Positions 21,258-31,869 are shown, numbered from the stretch's first letter. The stretch: 64,000 bases of DNA from Charina bottae (GCA_023362775.1 JALMGJ010000006.1:2826001-2890000), one strand, 5' to 3'. A program made the numbers and translations. The notes: generated from the letters alone by a model not told the origin.

Positions 21258-21353
21258 CACTCCTTATTGTATTGTCGAAGGCTTTCACGGCCGGAGTTCA
21301 ATGGCTGTTGTGGGTCTTCCGGGCTGTGTGGCCGTGTTCTGGAAGTTGTGGTT

Positions 21354-21394
21354 CCTAACGTTTCGCCAGCATCTGTGGCCAGCATCTTCAGAGG
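21354..21394 (-). ncRNA. Hammerhead ribozyme core, left arm
   Basis: On the - strand: CCU (stem I), CUGAAGA (21385-21391), a stem II hairpin GCUGGC/GCUGGC with a 7-nt loop, GAAAC (21360-21364), GUU (21357-21359) and AGG (stem I). All invariant core bases are present, with one extra base before stem II. Activity is inferred. Confidence 0.65.
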
Positions 21395-21396
21395 GC

Positions 21397-21437
21397 CCTC
21401 TGAAGATGCTAGCCACAGATGCTGGCGAAACGTTAGG
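21397..21437 (+). ncRNA. Hammerhead ribozyme core, right arm
   Basis: On the + strand: CCU (21397-21399), CUGAAGA (21400-21406), stem II GCUAGC/GCUGGC (21408-21413 with 21421-21426), GAAAC (21427-21431), GUU and AGG (21435-21437). AGG pairs with CCU as stem I. It is the mirror image of the left-arm core, two bases away. Confidence 0.65.
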
Positions 21438-21792
21438 AACCACAACTTCCAGAACATGGCCACACAGCCCGGAAGACCCACAACAGCCATCACTCCTTAT
21501 TCATAGGTGGGTTTTTTTCTCTGAGTGCTTATTATGCTAAAGAAAAAGATGATGTCTCAGGTAACAAAATACATCCCTCAGAAATGAGATTTTCTAGAAA
21601 CTTGGTTTTGATTTATCAAAGTTTATACACCCAACAACTGGGAATTTTGATTGCCGGTCTGCTGATGCTGCATTTCATGCATGTCTTCTTCCCACCTTTT
21701 TCAAAATTCAGAAGTAGATTTCAGATTCTGGAGCTGTTAGCCAAGTGGAAATGAAATGTTGGAAAGAACGCCTCGTGCAAGTTAAACAATTA

Positions 21793-22151
21793 CAGGTGGT
21801 CCTCGCTTAACGACTACAATTGGGACTGAAATTTCAGTCACTGAGCGATGCGGTTCTTAAGCAAATCCGATTCGATTTTACGACCATTTTTGCAGCAGTC
21901 GTTAAGCGAATCACGCAGTTCCCCATTGATTTTACTTGCCAGAAGCTGGCTGGGAAGGTCAAAAATGGCAATCGCTTGACTGCGGAACGCTATGGTGGTC
22001 GTAAATGTGAACCGGTTGCCAAGCGCTCAAATTGTGTTCATGGGGTTGCTGGGATGGTCGTAAGTGAGTGGGCCAGTCGCAAGTCCGGTTTTAGCACTGT
22101 CGTAACTCTGAACCATTACTAAACGAATGGTTGTTAAGCGAAGACTATCTG
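21793..22151. mobile_element. Tigger-like MITE
   Basis: The ends CAGGTGGTCCTCGCTTAACG and GCGAAGACTATCTG are flanked by TA on both sides. It is the same family as 2953-3361 and diverged. Confidence 0.85.
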
Positions 22152-22495
22152 TATAGTGATCATGCCTGGTTTCGGAACCCTGCAATGCAATTTACGGTGC
22201 CGGTGTTGAGGGTTTCCTTAAAGAGTTCCCTTGAGTCAGGTTCAACTCCCGGGGACTTCGTTGGATACCTCCACGTCGTTTTCTTGGCGGCAGGAGAGAA
22301 GGGTTTGGCACCGCCTCTTTCTTTTTATCTTCCCAGGCTGATCATAGATCTGGGATTCCCTGGTGATCTCCCATCCTAGCCCTTCCCAGGTCGAAATCTG
22401 CTAGCTGCGGCCACCAAGCCAGGCAACATTTCTGTTATCCTCCCCCCAATAAGGTTTCAGTGCTCTTACGATGCCTAAAAGTGGATGGCGTGGGT

Positions 22496-22652
22496 CAGGG
22501 GTGTCCGCAGGGAGGAGGTAAAAAAAAGTCAAGATGGCGGCCACAACCATGCAACCGAGGCCACGGTGCGTGTGAAAAGGGGGCGGGGCTTCGGTCACAT
22601 GGTTGTGGCCGCCATCTTGACTTTCTTGACCTCCTCCCTGCGGACACTCCTG
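22496..22652. mobile_element. hAT-D palindromic MITE, 7/8 TSD
   Basis: The inverted arms of about 60 bp start CAGGGGTGTCCGCAGGGAGG and contain GTCAAGATGGCGGCCACAAC. The flanks GCGTGGGT and GCATGGGT differ at one base. It is non-coding. Confidence 0.85.
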
Positions 22653-23137
22653 GCATGGGTGAATGAGTGTGCATTTTGTTCAGAGAGATTTCATGGGAAT
22701 ATTTCCCCAGAATAACTTGATTTTTGCAGCGTAGCAGTGAGGATCGAGCAATGAGGATCAAGATGGTTAAGCTTTCCATACTGGCAGCATTAGTAGGGTC
22801 AGGAATGTAAGAATATACCCCCCACACACAGACACAGTCCTTTCTAATTCTTCTTTGGCGTTTTCTGATAGGCAGTGGCTTCTTAACGGGGATCTAGCCA
22901 GGGGTCGCTAGATGTGAGAGGGTTTGAAAGAAATGGGCTCGCCTTTTTCAAATGGGGTGTGAATTATTGGCCTACTTCTTTCAGTCTCATCAAAACCAGT
23001 CTCTCCACCCTTGATGTGACCTGGCTCAGCTTTTCTATGCCGTTTTTTTAATTTTATTTTAGGGTGCAGCACCCTTGTAAAGTATATCACGGGCCATTGC
23101 AGTTGAAAGTAAAATAGGTGGCATTCAAACCCCAGTT

Positions 23138-23355
23138 TGGTGTCGTGGTTAAGGCACCAGGCTAGAAACCGGGAGACTGTGAGTTCTAGTCCCGCCTTGG
23201 GCACAAAGCCAGCTGGGTGACCCTGGGCCAGTCACTCTCTCTCTGCCCTGGGAAGCAGGCAATGGCAAACCACTTCCGAAAAACCTTGCCAAGAAAATTG
23301 CAGGGACTTGTCCAGGCAGTCTCTTGAGATTCGGACCCAATTGAACAGATTAAAA
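23138..23355 (+). mobile_element. tRNA-derived SINE
   Basis: The A-box-like TGGTGTCGTGGTTAAGG and B-box-like GAGTTCTAGTCCCGC are followed by a body (GGGTGACCCTGGGCCAGTCA, GGCAATGGCAAACCACTTCC) and an A-rich end. The promoter boxes mark it as Pol III derived. Confidence 0.85.
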
Positions 23356-23394
23356 AAAAAACAGTACAAATAATGTACTGTATATCTCTAGCAA

Positions 23395-23740
23395 TTATTC
23401 AATAAATGTTGGAGGAGATGTCTGCCGAAGGGTACATTTCTTCCTGTGTGGTGGACCTGTGCAAAAGTTGCATCATTCTGCCAGAAAATCTTCTGGGAAG
23501 TAAGATCTATAATTAAACAAAACGTAGAATGTGTTCCTGAATTGGAGTTATTACACGTAGGAGAGAATGTTAAGCTGATTAATAAAGGACTTAATCAATT
23601 TTAACCCCTAGCTACCAAATCTATAACAGGTCAACAGTGGAAACTTTTAGACAATTTAACAATTGAAAAGTGTCATTCAAAGATCTATAGCTATGATTGA
23701 AAAAAATCATGGACAGAATTAGAATTCTAAATGCACGGAG
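23395..23740 (+). mobile_element. L1 LINE ORF2 C-terminal fragment
   Basis: The sense translation gives words such as VWWTCAKVASF, WEVRSIIKQNVECVPELELL, HVGENVKLINKGLNQF, in the style of the squamate L1 ORF2 C-terminus (compare 49485-51070). It is broken by stops. Confidence 0.7.
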
Positions 23741-23977
23741 GGCCGAATCACAATTTTATTGAATCTGGAGTGATTAAGTCTTATGTAATAATAAAGTCTA
23801 TCGACCTTCTGTTATCTAAATATTTCAAATGTTGGAGTTGGAGTAACTTTTTTTATGGTTATGGATGGCTTTTATTGATGGTTTTGCGTGTTTGTGTGTT
23901 CGTTTTGATTTGTTTTGTTTTTCGGTGCTGTTTTCAATTGCTGCAAGCCACCCAGAGTCCCTTAGGTGAGATGGGGC

Positions 23978-24013
23978 AGCAAATCAAATCAAATCAAATC
24001 AAATCAAATCAAA
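23978..24013 (+). repeat. (AAATC)n microsatellite
   Basis: About seven tandem pentamers lie at the end of a LINE-tail-like segment (CCACCCAGAGTCCCTTAGG). From 24014 to 25000 nothing is recognised apart from AAGC repeats at 24145-24165 and a poly-G run at about 24520-24533. Confidence 0.85.
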
Positions 24014-24999
24014 TATAAAATATTGCAGGCAAAAGCAAAGGAAATAGAAGTGAGGGTTAGCTTCTGGATGATCCCCTTGGCCATTGTGAATAAGCCAAAG
24101 TTGGCAACAGACAGGAAACTCGAGAAGGGTGTTAGCTTTCGTTCGCAAGCAAGCAAGCAAGCAAGCTCCTTTTCAGTGCAGTGCCTGGGATTTGGGGCGG
24201 AGGGAGGCCCCCAGGCCAGCAGGGGCACTGCACGAGTGCCAACACGCTGGATGGCTGTGGAGTGCCCCACCTTCCCTGCACAGCATTTGCAAGCTTGCTG
24301 GGTTCTACTTCGAAGCTGCTGCAGCACGGAAGACCTGCCATTTGCAGGAAGAGCTCTTTGGCTGCGTGGGAAGCACGGATCACTTTCCAGTCTTGCTCTG
24401 GTAGCAGAAGATTAATAGCATCCCTTGAGGGTTTTGTTAACAAGCCTGCAAGCACCTGAGCTGACTCGAGTGACTGTGGGGGGTGGGGTGTAGAGAGAAT
24501 GTCACTACCTGTAGATTAGGGGGGGGGGGGGGGAAGCACTGCATGCAGCCGAGAAGAATGAGACAGGGAAAAAAAAACATGCATTTTTTTCCAGGTTGGT
24601 GATTGTTACTGGAAAAGACAAGCGATTGCATTGTGTTTCTTCCAGCCCCGATCAGTTCATTCAGACATGCACTTTGTAATCTACTTGAGGGATGGGCAGT
24701 GTGAAGCTCCAGGGTTGCCTGCTGCCCCCCAAGCCCCTTTTTGGAAGCCTTAGCGGTTCCGTCCATCGTCAGCTGCCGAAAAGCAGTGGCATGGTTGCTT
24801 CCTATTTTCAGATAGCAAATGCACAAACACCGTTGAGTAATCCAAGGCATAGATTTAAATTGGAGAAAGAGGCAAAACAAAACAAAAAATAACCAGGAAA
24901 AGAAAATTTTCAGGGTTCATCCACTTTCCACCAGACTGTTTTGGGTGGCCACCAGCTGCTAAAGATGACCTCCTGATTACATTACTTTTTAATTTGTCT

Positions 25000-25115
25000 T
25001 TATTTATTAACAGTGTTTACCGCCCGCCCCAAACTAGCCAACTCTGGGCAGCGTACATGAACAGACCAAAACAGAGTATCTTGACAATTAAAAGAAACCA
25101 AAATAATACCATAAT
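25000..25115 (-). repeat. LINE 3' tail (antisense)
   Basis: TTTACCGCCCGCCCCAAAC and AACTCTGGGCAGCGTACATG are variants of the L2/CR1 tail. Confidence 0.6.
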
Positions 25116-25122
25116 AGTACAG

Positions 25123-25257
25123 CAGTGTTTCTCAACCTTGGCCACTTTAAGATGGGTGGACTTCAACTCCCAGAATTCCCCAGCGAGCCATGCTGGCTGG
25201 GGAATTCTGGGAGTTGAAGTCCACCCATCTCAAAGTGGCCAAGGTTGAGGAACACTG
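25123..25257. mobile_element. hAT-A MITE, full palindrome
   Basis: The arms start CAGTGTTTCTCAACC and end GGTTGAGGAACACTG. The target duplication matches at 6 of 8 bases (TAGTACAG and TAGTAAAA). It lies within LINE tail sequence. Confidence 0.9.
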
Positions 25258-25299
25258 TAGTAAAATAATAACTACATAAATCCAACATTCACTCCCAGT

Positions 25300-26130
25300 T
25301 TATTTTATTTTATTTATTTTATTTTTCAAATTTATTCCCCGCCCATCTCCCATGCAAGGGACTCTGGGCGGGTTACAACAAATACAATTTAAAAACTATA
25401 CAAAAATATCTAAAAACACAGCAGAGAATAAATAAAATAAAATCCAAGATGGATTAGGACCCGCAGATAGATCATGGAGCTACGGGGCGAGCCAACCCCA
25501 GGAGGCACTACCACCTCCATCGTCCCAGGCCAGGTGGCAGAGCCAGGTCTTAAGGGCCTTCCGAAAGGCCAGGAGGGAGGGGGCCAGTCTCACCTCCGGG
25601 GGCAGGATATTCCATAGGGTGGGCGCTATCGCAGAGAAGGCACGCCTCCTGGACCCCGCTAGATGGAATTCTCTTCAGTTATCCTAAGGGCCATTGAACC
25701 ACAGCTTTGAACAAAAAATAGGGGTCTCTCTCACACTCCAGGGGGAAACACATCCCATAGCCTGGCAGCCGCTACTGAGAAGGCCTGTCTTCTGGTCCGG
25801 ACCCCCTTAATTTTCCAGGGGGCTGGAATCCGTAACAGGCCTTTCCTTGAAGGTGGACCCGAGAGGCAGAATCCTGCTGGGTGAGGCGGTCCCTGAAACA
25901 TTTTTGTGCTGGGCTACATAAGGCCTTTTAGGTGATTTGGAGCTTAGTGGTAGCCAGTGCACCAACCTCAAGAAAGGTGTCATTCTGCAGCAGTGGGTTT
26001 CCCCCACTAGCATTCTGGCCACTGCATTTATACCAGCGGTGGCTCCCAAGTCATCTTCCAAGGAAGCCCCATGTAGAATGTGCTGCAACGTCTAATCATC
26101 AGCTGAGAGCGTGAGTTACTGTTGTTACCA
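25300..26130 (-). mobile_element. L2/CR1-type LINE remnants, antisense
   Basis: The 3' tail (25310-25440) is followed by reverse-complemented coding vocabulary also seen at 19100-19300 (AGAGAAGGCACGCCTCCTGG, CCTCCGGGGGCAGGATATTC) and, after 25690, by a second related segment. Both have lost their frames. Confidence 0.7.
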
Positions 26131-26213
26131 GGCAGCATAGTCCAAGGAGGACCACATGAAGACTCCCCTTGTCATGGCTTCCACCTGCCGATCTACCAAG
26201 GGTCCAGGAGAAC

Positions 26214-26254
26214 CCCTAAGGGTTAGGGGTTAGGGGGTTAGGGGTTAGGGGGGT
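26214..26254 (+). repeat. TTAGGGG-type telomere-like tract
   Basis: About five imperfect units of TTAGGGG/TTAGGGGG end directly against a 15-bp hAT-A terminus (GGTTGAGAAACACTG, 26252-26266) at the outer edge of the large inverted repeat. Confidence 0.75.
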
Positions 26255-26638
26255 TGAGAAACACTGCACTAGACCAAATTGGCTCTAAAAAAGATGGTTT
26301 TTGTGCTGGCTTTTCCTATCCACTGAACATCTCCTAACATCAGTCTTTGTAAAGTCTTTGGGTTGTTTTTATTTAGTAATGCCCTTTAAAGTCATAAACC
26401 GTCTGGGACTTCTACAATGAGAAGTGGGGTTCAAGAGATTCCCCCGTCCAATCCTTAGAATGCAGAATTTTTGTTTATGTATAAAATCATATAACATGAA
26501 TGTGAAAAAAGACTGATTTTTTTTTATTTTATTGATTACCATTTTTAAACCGCCGCACAGTCAAAGCACTTTGGGTGGTTTACAATAAAACACACTAAAG
26601 AAATACCATTTGAATAAAAGCACCTGCAATAAAATCAA
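26252..26638. repeat. Large inverted repeat, left arm (~387 bp)
   Basis: This is the reverse complement of 28083-28475 at about 95% or better by eye. From outside in it holds a hAT-A terminus, a SINE 5' flank (CACTAGACCAAATTGG), unique sequence (CAATCCTTAGAATGCAGAAT) and the LINE tail TTTAAACCGCCGCACAGTC. It is separated from its partner by about 1.44 kb. Confidence 0.93.
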
Positions 26639-26639
26639 C

Positions 26640-27000
26640 CCTTCCAACCGCATCAGATACAGATGATAACCGATGCTCTTGATGTTTACACCATCTTGTT
26701 AGGGTTTGGTCTGAGCTTGCTTCTCTCCGGGCAGACCCCCACAGCCTTCAGACAACTGTTCAAGATGTCAACAGCCTCTCCTGCTCAGCCTTGGGCGGTA
26801 GTGAGTGGCCATCTTACACTTAGTGACACCTCATCTCAAACTAACAGATGGTTTCTCCCAGTGGCTTCACGTAGAGATTAAACAGCATGGGGGAAAGGAC
26901 CAAGCCCTGTGGCACTCCACGCTGGAAGACCCAAGGGCTCAATTGCGGTTCCTTCATGACCACTGAGTGGAACCACCCATCACCTACCAGTACAAAAACG
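26640..27000 (-). repeat. LINE (L2/CR1-group) coding remnant, antisense
   Basis: CATGGGGGAAAGGACCAAGC and CCCTGTGGCACTCCACGC are typical of the antisense of L2/CR1-group polyproteins. No frame survives. From 27001 to 27308 only a poly-C run at about 27119-27135 stands out. Confidence 0.55.
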
Positions 27001-27310
27001 TTAGGCTGTAACCACTGGATTTTGTAAAAAGAAAGGAGAGGGGGGGCTAGGAGTATTCTCTTCTTGCACCTTCTTTATTTCCTCTTCCTGTGTATCATAG
27101 AAATGGGAGGATTCCCCAGCCCCCCCCCCCCCCCGGTAGTCTTTCTTCCCTGCTTTCAAGGAGAAGGATGGTCCTTCTCCCCATGATGGACAGGAGATGC
27201 TGACGATGATGCTCTGCACCACCGTTTCCTTTCCACTTTTACAGAAACTTGTAATACGGAGTTAGGGCCCCCGTCTCTTCCATTATCCAGCTTTCTGTTC
27301 TGTTGGATTA

Positions 27311-27719
27311 CAGGTAGTCCTCGCTTAACAACCACAATTGAGGCTGGAATTTTGGTTGCTAAGCAAAGTGGTCATTAAGTGAATCCAACCTGATTTTACA
27401 ACCTTTTTTGCGGTGGTCGTTAAGTGAATCACTGCAGGGGTTAAGCAAGCCACATGGTCATTAAGTGAATCACACGGTCCCCATCGATTTTGCTTGCCAG
27501 AAGCCGGCCGGAAAGGTCGAAAATGGCAATCACGTGATCACGGGACACTACAATGGTCATAAATGCGAACTGGTTGCCAAGCGTCCAAATCGTGATCATG
27601 TGACCGTGGGGACGCTGCGACGGTCGTAAGTGTGAGTTCCGGTTGTAAGTTGGTTTTTTCAGCACCGTCGTAAGTCCAAACCGTCACTAAATGAATGGTG
27701 GTTAAGTGAGGATTACCTG
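27311..27719. mobile_element. Tigger-like MITE in the inverted-repeat spacer
   Basis: The ends CAGGTAGTCCTCGCTTAAC and GTGAGGATTACCTG are present, with TA at 27309-27310; the right TA is mutated. The interior resembles 2953-3361. From 27720 to 28082 is unique sequence with LINE-tail-like words. Confidence 0.85.
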
Positions 27720-28082
27720 AACTAATAAAGGGCATCCACCATTTCTGTACTTCATTGTATGTGAATGTGACCTTACTTGCACAGGCCTTGGGTTCCGCAG
27801 ATTCTTCGGAGTTTCATATTCATTCGTTCTCTATTATGAGGCCTCTGTTGACAAAGATTCCCAGCATGGACTGGTTCATTCAGGGCTCTCTTTTGCCAGA
27901 ATTGAGAACTTCCTCACTCCTTGTTATTATGAACTCCACAGCTACTGTTTTCACCCTGTCCAGTTCTCACCCTATGCACTTTTAATTGGCTTTTCATTGT
28001 ATTTTAATCCATTGTGTTTTGCATTTTGAATGACCGCCGAATGCTGCCTAGTTTGTATAGTGTGTTTAATTTTGCATTTCAT

Positions 28083-28475
28083 TTGATTTTATTGCAGGTG
28101 CTTTTATTCAAATGGTATTTCTTTAGTGTGTTTTATTGTAAACCACCCAAAGTGCTTTGACTGTGCGGCGGTTTAAAAATGGTAATCAATAAAATAAAAA
28201 AAAAATCAGTCTATTTTCACATTCATGTTATATGATTTTATATATAAACAAAAATTCTGCATTCTAAGGATTGGACGGGGGAATCTCTTGAACCCCACTT
28301 CTCATTGTAGAAGTCCCAGATGGTTTATGACTTTAAAGGGCATTACTAAATAAAAACAACCCAAAGACTTTACAAAGACTGATGTTAGGTGGATGATGTT
28401 CAGTGGATAGGAAAAGCCAGCACAAAAACCATCTTTTTTTAGAGCCAATTTGGTCTAGTGCAGTGTTTCTCAACC
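28083..28475. repeat. Large inverted repeat, right arm (~393 bp)
   Basis: This is the partner of 26252-26638. Its outer end runs 15 bp into the complete hAT-A MITE at 28461-28595, whereas the left arm has only that terminus. Confidence 0.93.
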
Positions 28476-28595
28476 TTGGCCACTTTAAGATGTGTGGACT
28501 TCAACTCCCAGAATTCCCCAGCCAGCAAGGCTGGCTGGGGAATTCTGGGAGTTGAAGTCCACGCATTTTAAAGTGGCCAAGGTTGAGAAACACTG
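28461..28595. mobile_element. hAT-A MITE, full palindrome, perfect 8-bp TSD
   Basis: Identical flanks GTCTAGTG lie at 28453-28460 and 28596-28603. The arms start CAGTGTTTCTCAACCTTGGC. It inserted at the 5' end of the SINE that continues at 28596. Confidence 0.95.
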
Positions 28596-28815
28596 GTCTA
28601 GTGGTTAAGGCACCATGCTAGAAAGCAGGAGACTGTGAGTTCTAGTCCCGCCTTAGGCATGAAAAACCGGCTGGGTGACTTTGGGCCAGTCGCTTTCTCT
28701 CAGCCCAACTCACCTCACAGGGTGGTTGTTGTGGGGAAAATAGGAAGAGGAAGGCGTATTAGGAATGTTCGCCACCTTGAGTTTATTTATAAAAATAATA
28801 AAGGCGGGATAAAAA
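28596..28815 (+). mobile_element. tRNA-derived SINE interrupted by the MITE
   Basis: The A-box region TAGTGGTTAAGGCACCATGC, B-box region GAGTTCTAGTCCCGCC and body (GGGTGACTTTGGGCCAGTCG, TTCGCCACCTTGAGTTTATT) are present. Its 5' edge (AGAGCCAATTTGGTCTAGTG) lies left of the MITE. Confidence 0.85.
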
Positions 28816-28968
28816 ATCCAAAAACAAAAGAAGCAGCGGCTGATAACCTGCCTGCTGGGGGCTCCACTACCCTACTCCATAAGCCCCTGCGGGAGGTGGC
28901 CTGTGCAAAATGCCGATCCCACTGCACCCTCTTCCTCCCGGTCACCGGTTACTCCCTTTGTCTTGCAG

Positions 28969-29093
28969 CGAGGCAGCCGCTCACGCCGTAGCTACGCTTG
29001 CAGAAGCCACGCTCCAAGGTGGAGGGCAGATCGTCTTGTCCGGCGAAACGGCAGCCGCCGTGGGCGCACTCACCGGGGTACCAGATGCAAACG
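28969..29093 (+). CDS. NRF1: NRF1 coding exon (activation region, alanine-rich)
   Basis: One base completes the split serine codon; 41 codons follow (EAAAHAVATLAEATLQGGGQ, then IVLSGETAAAVGALTGVPDAN) and one base (G) opens a split glycine codon. It lies between TCTTGCAG and a GTAGGC donor at 29094. It belongs to the C-terminal transactivation region. As I recall mammalian sequences, they read GVQDANG where this reads GVPDANG. It joins in phase 1 to the last exon at 43887, across a 14.8-kb intron that is the most repeat-rich of the gene. Confidence 0.96.
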
Positions 29094-29338
29094 GTAGGCT
29101 GATCCTGGTGCGGCCGGCCTTGGCTTTCGGGGGCCCAGATGGGCTTTGTGGCACTGAGTGTCAAGTTCTGCTAGGCCGCCTCATATCCAAAAAAGGCTGT
29201 TGCCAATAATTTCTGTAAGATCAGAACACTTGGTCCCTTACCGCCTTCTCCAGCTGGATATTGACCCTGTTCAAGCCCAGTCAATTTTGGAAAGACAGAA
29301 ATAGCTTCAAGTGGAGGGGCCTAGAACTTCTATAATGG

Positions 29339-29473
29339 CTGTGATTCCCAACCTTGGCAACTTTAAGCAGTGTGGATTTCAACTCCCAGAATTCCCCAGC
29401 CAGCCATGCTGGCTGGGGGATTCTGAGAGTTGAAGTCCATACATCTTAAAGTTGCCGAGATTGAGAAACACTG
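29339..29473. mobile_element. hAT-A MITE copy, decayed
   Basis: It is a palindrome with a mutated left end (TGTGATTCCCAACCTTGGC) and an intact right end (TTGAGAAACACTG). No clear target duplication is seen. Half-copies of the right arm recur at 29625-29692 and 29779-29818. Confidence 0.8.
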
Positions 29474-29479
29474 CTTTAC

Positions 29480-29589
29480 AGACCTGCGAAGGTCGTAAAT
29501 GCGAGGACTGGTCGCAAAGTGACTTTTTCATCATCGTTGTAACTGTGTACGGTTGCTAAACAAGGCAGTCGCTAAATGAGGATGACCTG
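29480..29589. mobile_element. Tigger-like MITE, truncated
   Basis: Only the right end (GCTAAATGAGGATGACCTG) and GTCGTAAATGCGAGGACTGG remain. Confidence 0.7.
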
Positions 29590-29819
29590 TAGAACTGTAA
29601 GTAAGCAAAACATTTGCCTTCCTCCTGGGGAATTCTAGGAGTTGAAGTCCACACATTTTAAAGTTGCCACGGTTGAGAAGCACCGCCCTTTATTGTAGTA
29701 AGGTAGAATAACAGAATCTTAAAAGCCTGCCTAAATTTCTCTCTCTCCGATCTCCTACCAAACAAAATCCAAAGAGCCCAAGTCCACACATCTTAAAGTT
29801 GCCAAGTTGGGAAACTCTG

Positions 29820-30735
29820 CTCTATAGGTTTTCATGGCGTTGGCAAAATGCTGCTAGCAATTTGACTGAAAGTATGTGGTCAAAACCTAGAGCAAGTATG
29901 TGCAATTGTGTATCTTGGCGGACTGTTGACGGAAGATGGGGAAATGGAGACATTTTACGTCGTGCAAGAAGTAGGTAGCAAATTGTGTGTTGCAAGGAGT
30001 GAATGTTTGTTGAATGAAGCCAAAACAGCTGGTTGAAAGACAGGGCTCCTGCCCACTTTGTAACGAAGGAATGATAGGCGCATGAGGAAGAAGCATGTTG
30101 AACTGGTTCGGTCATACAGAGGAACTGAAAAAGGATCAAATCCCAAAACAAATAAATGAAGTGTGTCCAGGTTGAGAGGAAGGGAAAAGCAGAGAAAAGC
30201 CTGACATGAATGATGTAAAGTGATGCAAATGCATCGTTTACTAATTATGCAAATGGCACAAATGGACCCTAGTGATGGAAATTACATCAGTTGCCTAGCT
30301 TGCTTCTGAAACAACTGACATTTATTTATTCAATAGGATATTTATATACCACCAGCTTCCAAAGACTTCATCTGTTGTTTGGGAGTGACGTCCAAAGTAA
30401 AATTTTGGGTGTTGCATCTGACATCCACCGAATGGAGGTCCAGAAAACTGTCTCCTTACTTGCTCAATTAAAAAGGGACCGTTATTTGACTATGTTTGGC
30501 CAATATCTGTCCAGTCAAATGCCCAACTTTAGCATTAAGGCAGGAAATTAATGTTTGGGTTGCAGGTTTTACTTTTGCTCATTTCCCCCCCTCCATTTTA
30601 ACTTCTTTCAGTTCTCCCAGCCTTGCTATGAATTGCTCTAACCTCTTTGGGCATTAAAGCTCTCTGGCTCTAGCTAAGTTCTTGGAAGTACTGGGCTGTT
30701 TTAGCATTCTTACACATTTTTTTTAATCCATTTGT
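29820..30735 (+). other. Intron, no recognised element
   Basis: A sequence near 29880-30180 (CTGAAAAAGGATCAAATCCC, GAAGTGTGTCCAGGTTGAGAG) may be an old retroelement piece, but I cannot name it. Confidence 0.45.
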
Positions 30736-30825
30736 TTGTTTACAGTATTTATTTTTACACCACCTGACTCCCAGCAACTCTGGGCAGTTCACAAATAAAA
30801 AGACAAAAAACAACAAAACAATACA
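30736..30825 (-). repeat. LINE 3' tail (antisense)
   Basis: TTTTTACACCACCTGACTCC and CAACTCTGGGCAGTTCACAA are the L2/CR1 tail. The element resumes at 31310 after a Tigger-like MITE. Confidence 0.6.
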
Positions 30826-30833
30826 GGTAGTCT

Positions 30834-31234
30834 TTGCTTAACAACCATTTGTTTAGTGACGGTTCAGACTTATGATGGTGCTGGAAAAAACCGACTTATA
30901 AACCGGTCCTCACACTTACAACTGTTGCAGCATCCCCGCGGTCATGTGATCGCAATTCGGGCACTTGGCAACCATTTCACATTTATGACTGTTGCAGCGT
31001 CCCATGGTCACAATCGCGATTTTTGACCTTCCTGGCCAGTTTCTGGCAAGCAAAATGAATGGGGAACCACGTGATATGCTTAACAACCATGTAGTTCACT
31101 TAATGCCTGTGGTGATTTGCTTAACAACTGCCACAAAAAAAGGTAATAAAATCAGGCTGGATTCGCTTAACGACCGCTTCGCTTAGCAACCAAAATTCCG
31201 GTCCCAATTGTGCTTGTTAAGCGAGGACTACCTG
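30834..31234. mobile_element. Tigger-like MITE
   Basis: The ends CAGGTAGTCTTTGCTTAAC and GCGAGGACTACCTG are flanked by TA. It sits between a LINE tail and the matching coding remnant, so it is probably nested in that LINE. Confidence 0.88.
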
Positions 31235-31309
31235 TACAGTAGTAAAAACAAGGAACAAAAGATGGCAAAAAACTGGGAACAACGAAAAACAACCCCACAA
31301 TAGGTAGAA

Positions 31310-31740
31310 AGGGACTTCAGTCACCCTCACCAAAGGACAGGTCTTCAAGGGACGTCACATGGGCATACTGAGGCACGCCCATCACTGCCTGCACCGCTGC
31401 ATTCTGGGCCAGTTGAAGCTTCTGAGTGGTCTTCAAGACCAGCTCCACGTAGAGTGCTTTGTGGTAGTCAAGCCGTGAAGTGACTGTCAGTGACTGTCTG
31501 AAGGCCTCCTGATCTAGGAAAGGGCACAACTGGTGTATTAGATGAAGCTGTGCAAAGGTCTTCTTGGCCACAGCCACCACCTGCTCATCAAGCAGAAGCT
31601 GTGGGTCCAGGAAGACCCCTAAATTGCGCACCACCCTTGAATGGGGAAGTACCACCCCACCCAAGGTCAAAGATGGAATATCCCCAGATCTGGGTGGCCA
31701 GACACACCACTCAGATCTTGATAGGACTGAGTTGGAAATG
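31310..31740 (-). mobile_element. L2/CR1-group LINE C-terminal fragment
   Basis: The antisense frame (31317-31670) reads VVRNLGVFLDPQLLLDEQVV ... AQLHLIHQLCPFLDQEAF ... SRLDYHKALYVELVLKTTQ ... KLQLAQNAAVQAVMGV. This is the conserved C-terminal stretch of L2/CR1-group reverse transcriptases. The catalytic residues lie upstream and are absent. Confidence 0.88.
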
Positions 31741-31869
31741 GTTCCTCACCATCAATTATACTGATAATTGGCATATCTCTTTTGCTTTTTGGAGGGAGAT
31801 GGGGGCTGTGGCAGTCACCCTTTCTCAATACTATCCTTCTGGAGAAACAGTCCGGCTGCATCCCTACCA

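Larger units (their letters stand above)
21269..21490. mobile_element. Penelope-like terminal palindrome, 11-bp TSD, twin hammerheads
   Basis: The insertion is flanked by CACTCCTTATT at 21258-21268 and 21491-21501. It consists of a 32-bp unique lead and then a near-perfect 190-bp inverted repeat (21301-21490) centred on GGG|CCC at 21395/21396. Each arm contains ACGTTTCGCCAGCATCTG or its complement, a motif common in Penelope ends of reptiles. It has no coding capacity. Confidence 0.85.

Noticed and set aside
26214..26254. True interstitial telomere
   Set aside because: The units are TTAGGGG/TTAGGGGG, not regular TTAGGG, and only about 40 bp long, so it is described as telomere-like only.
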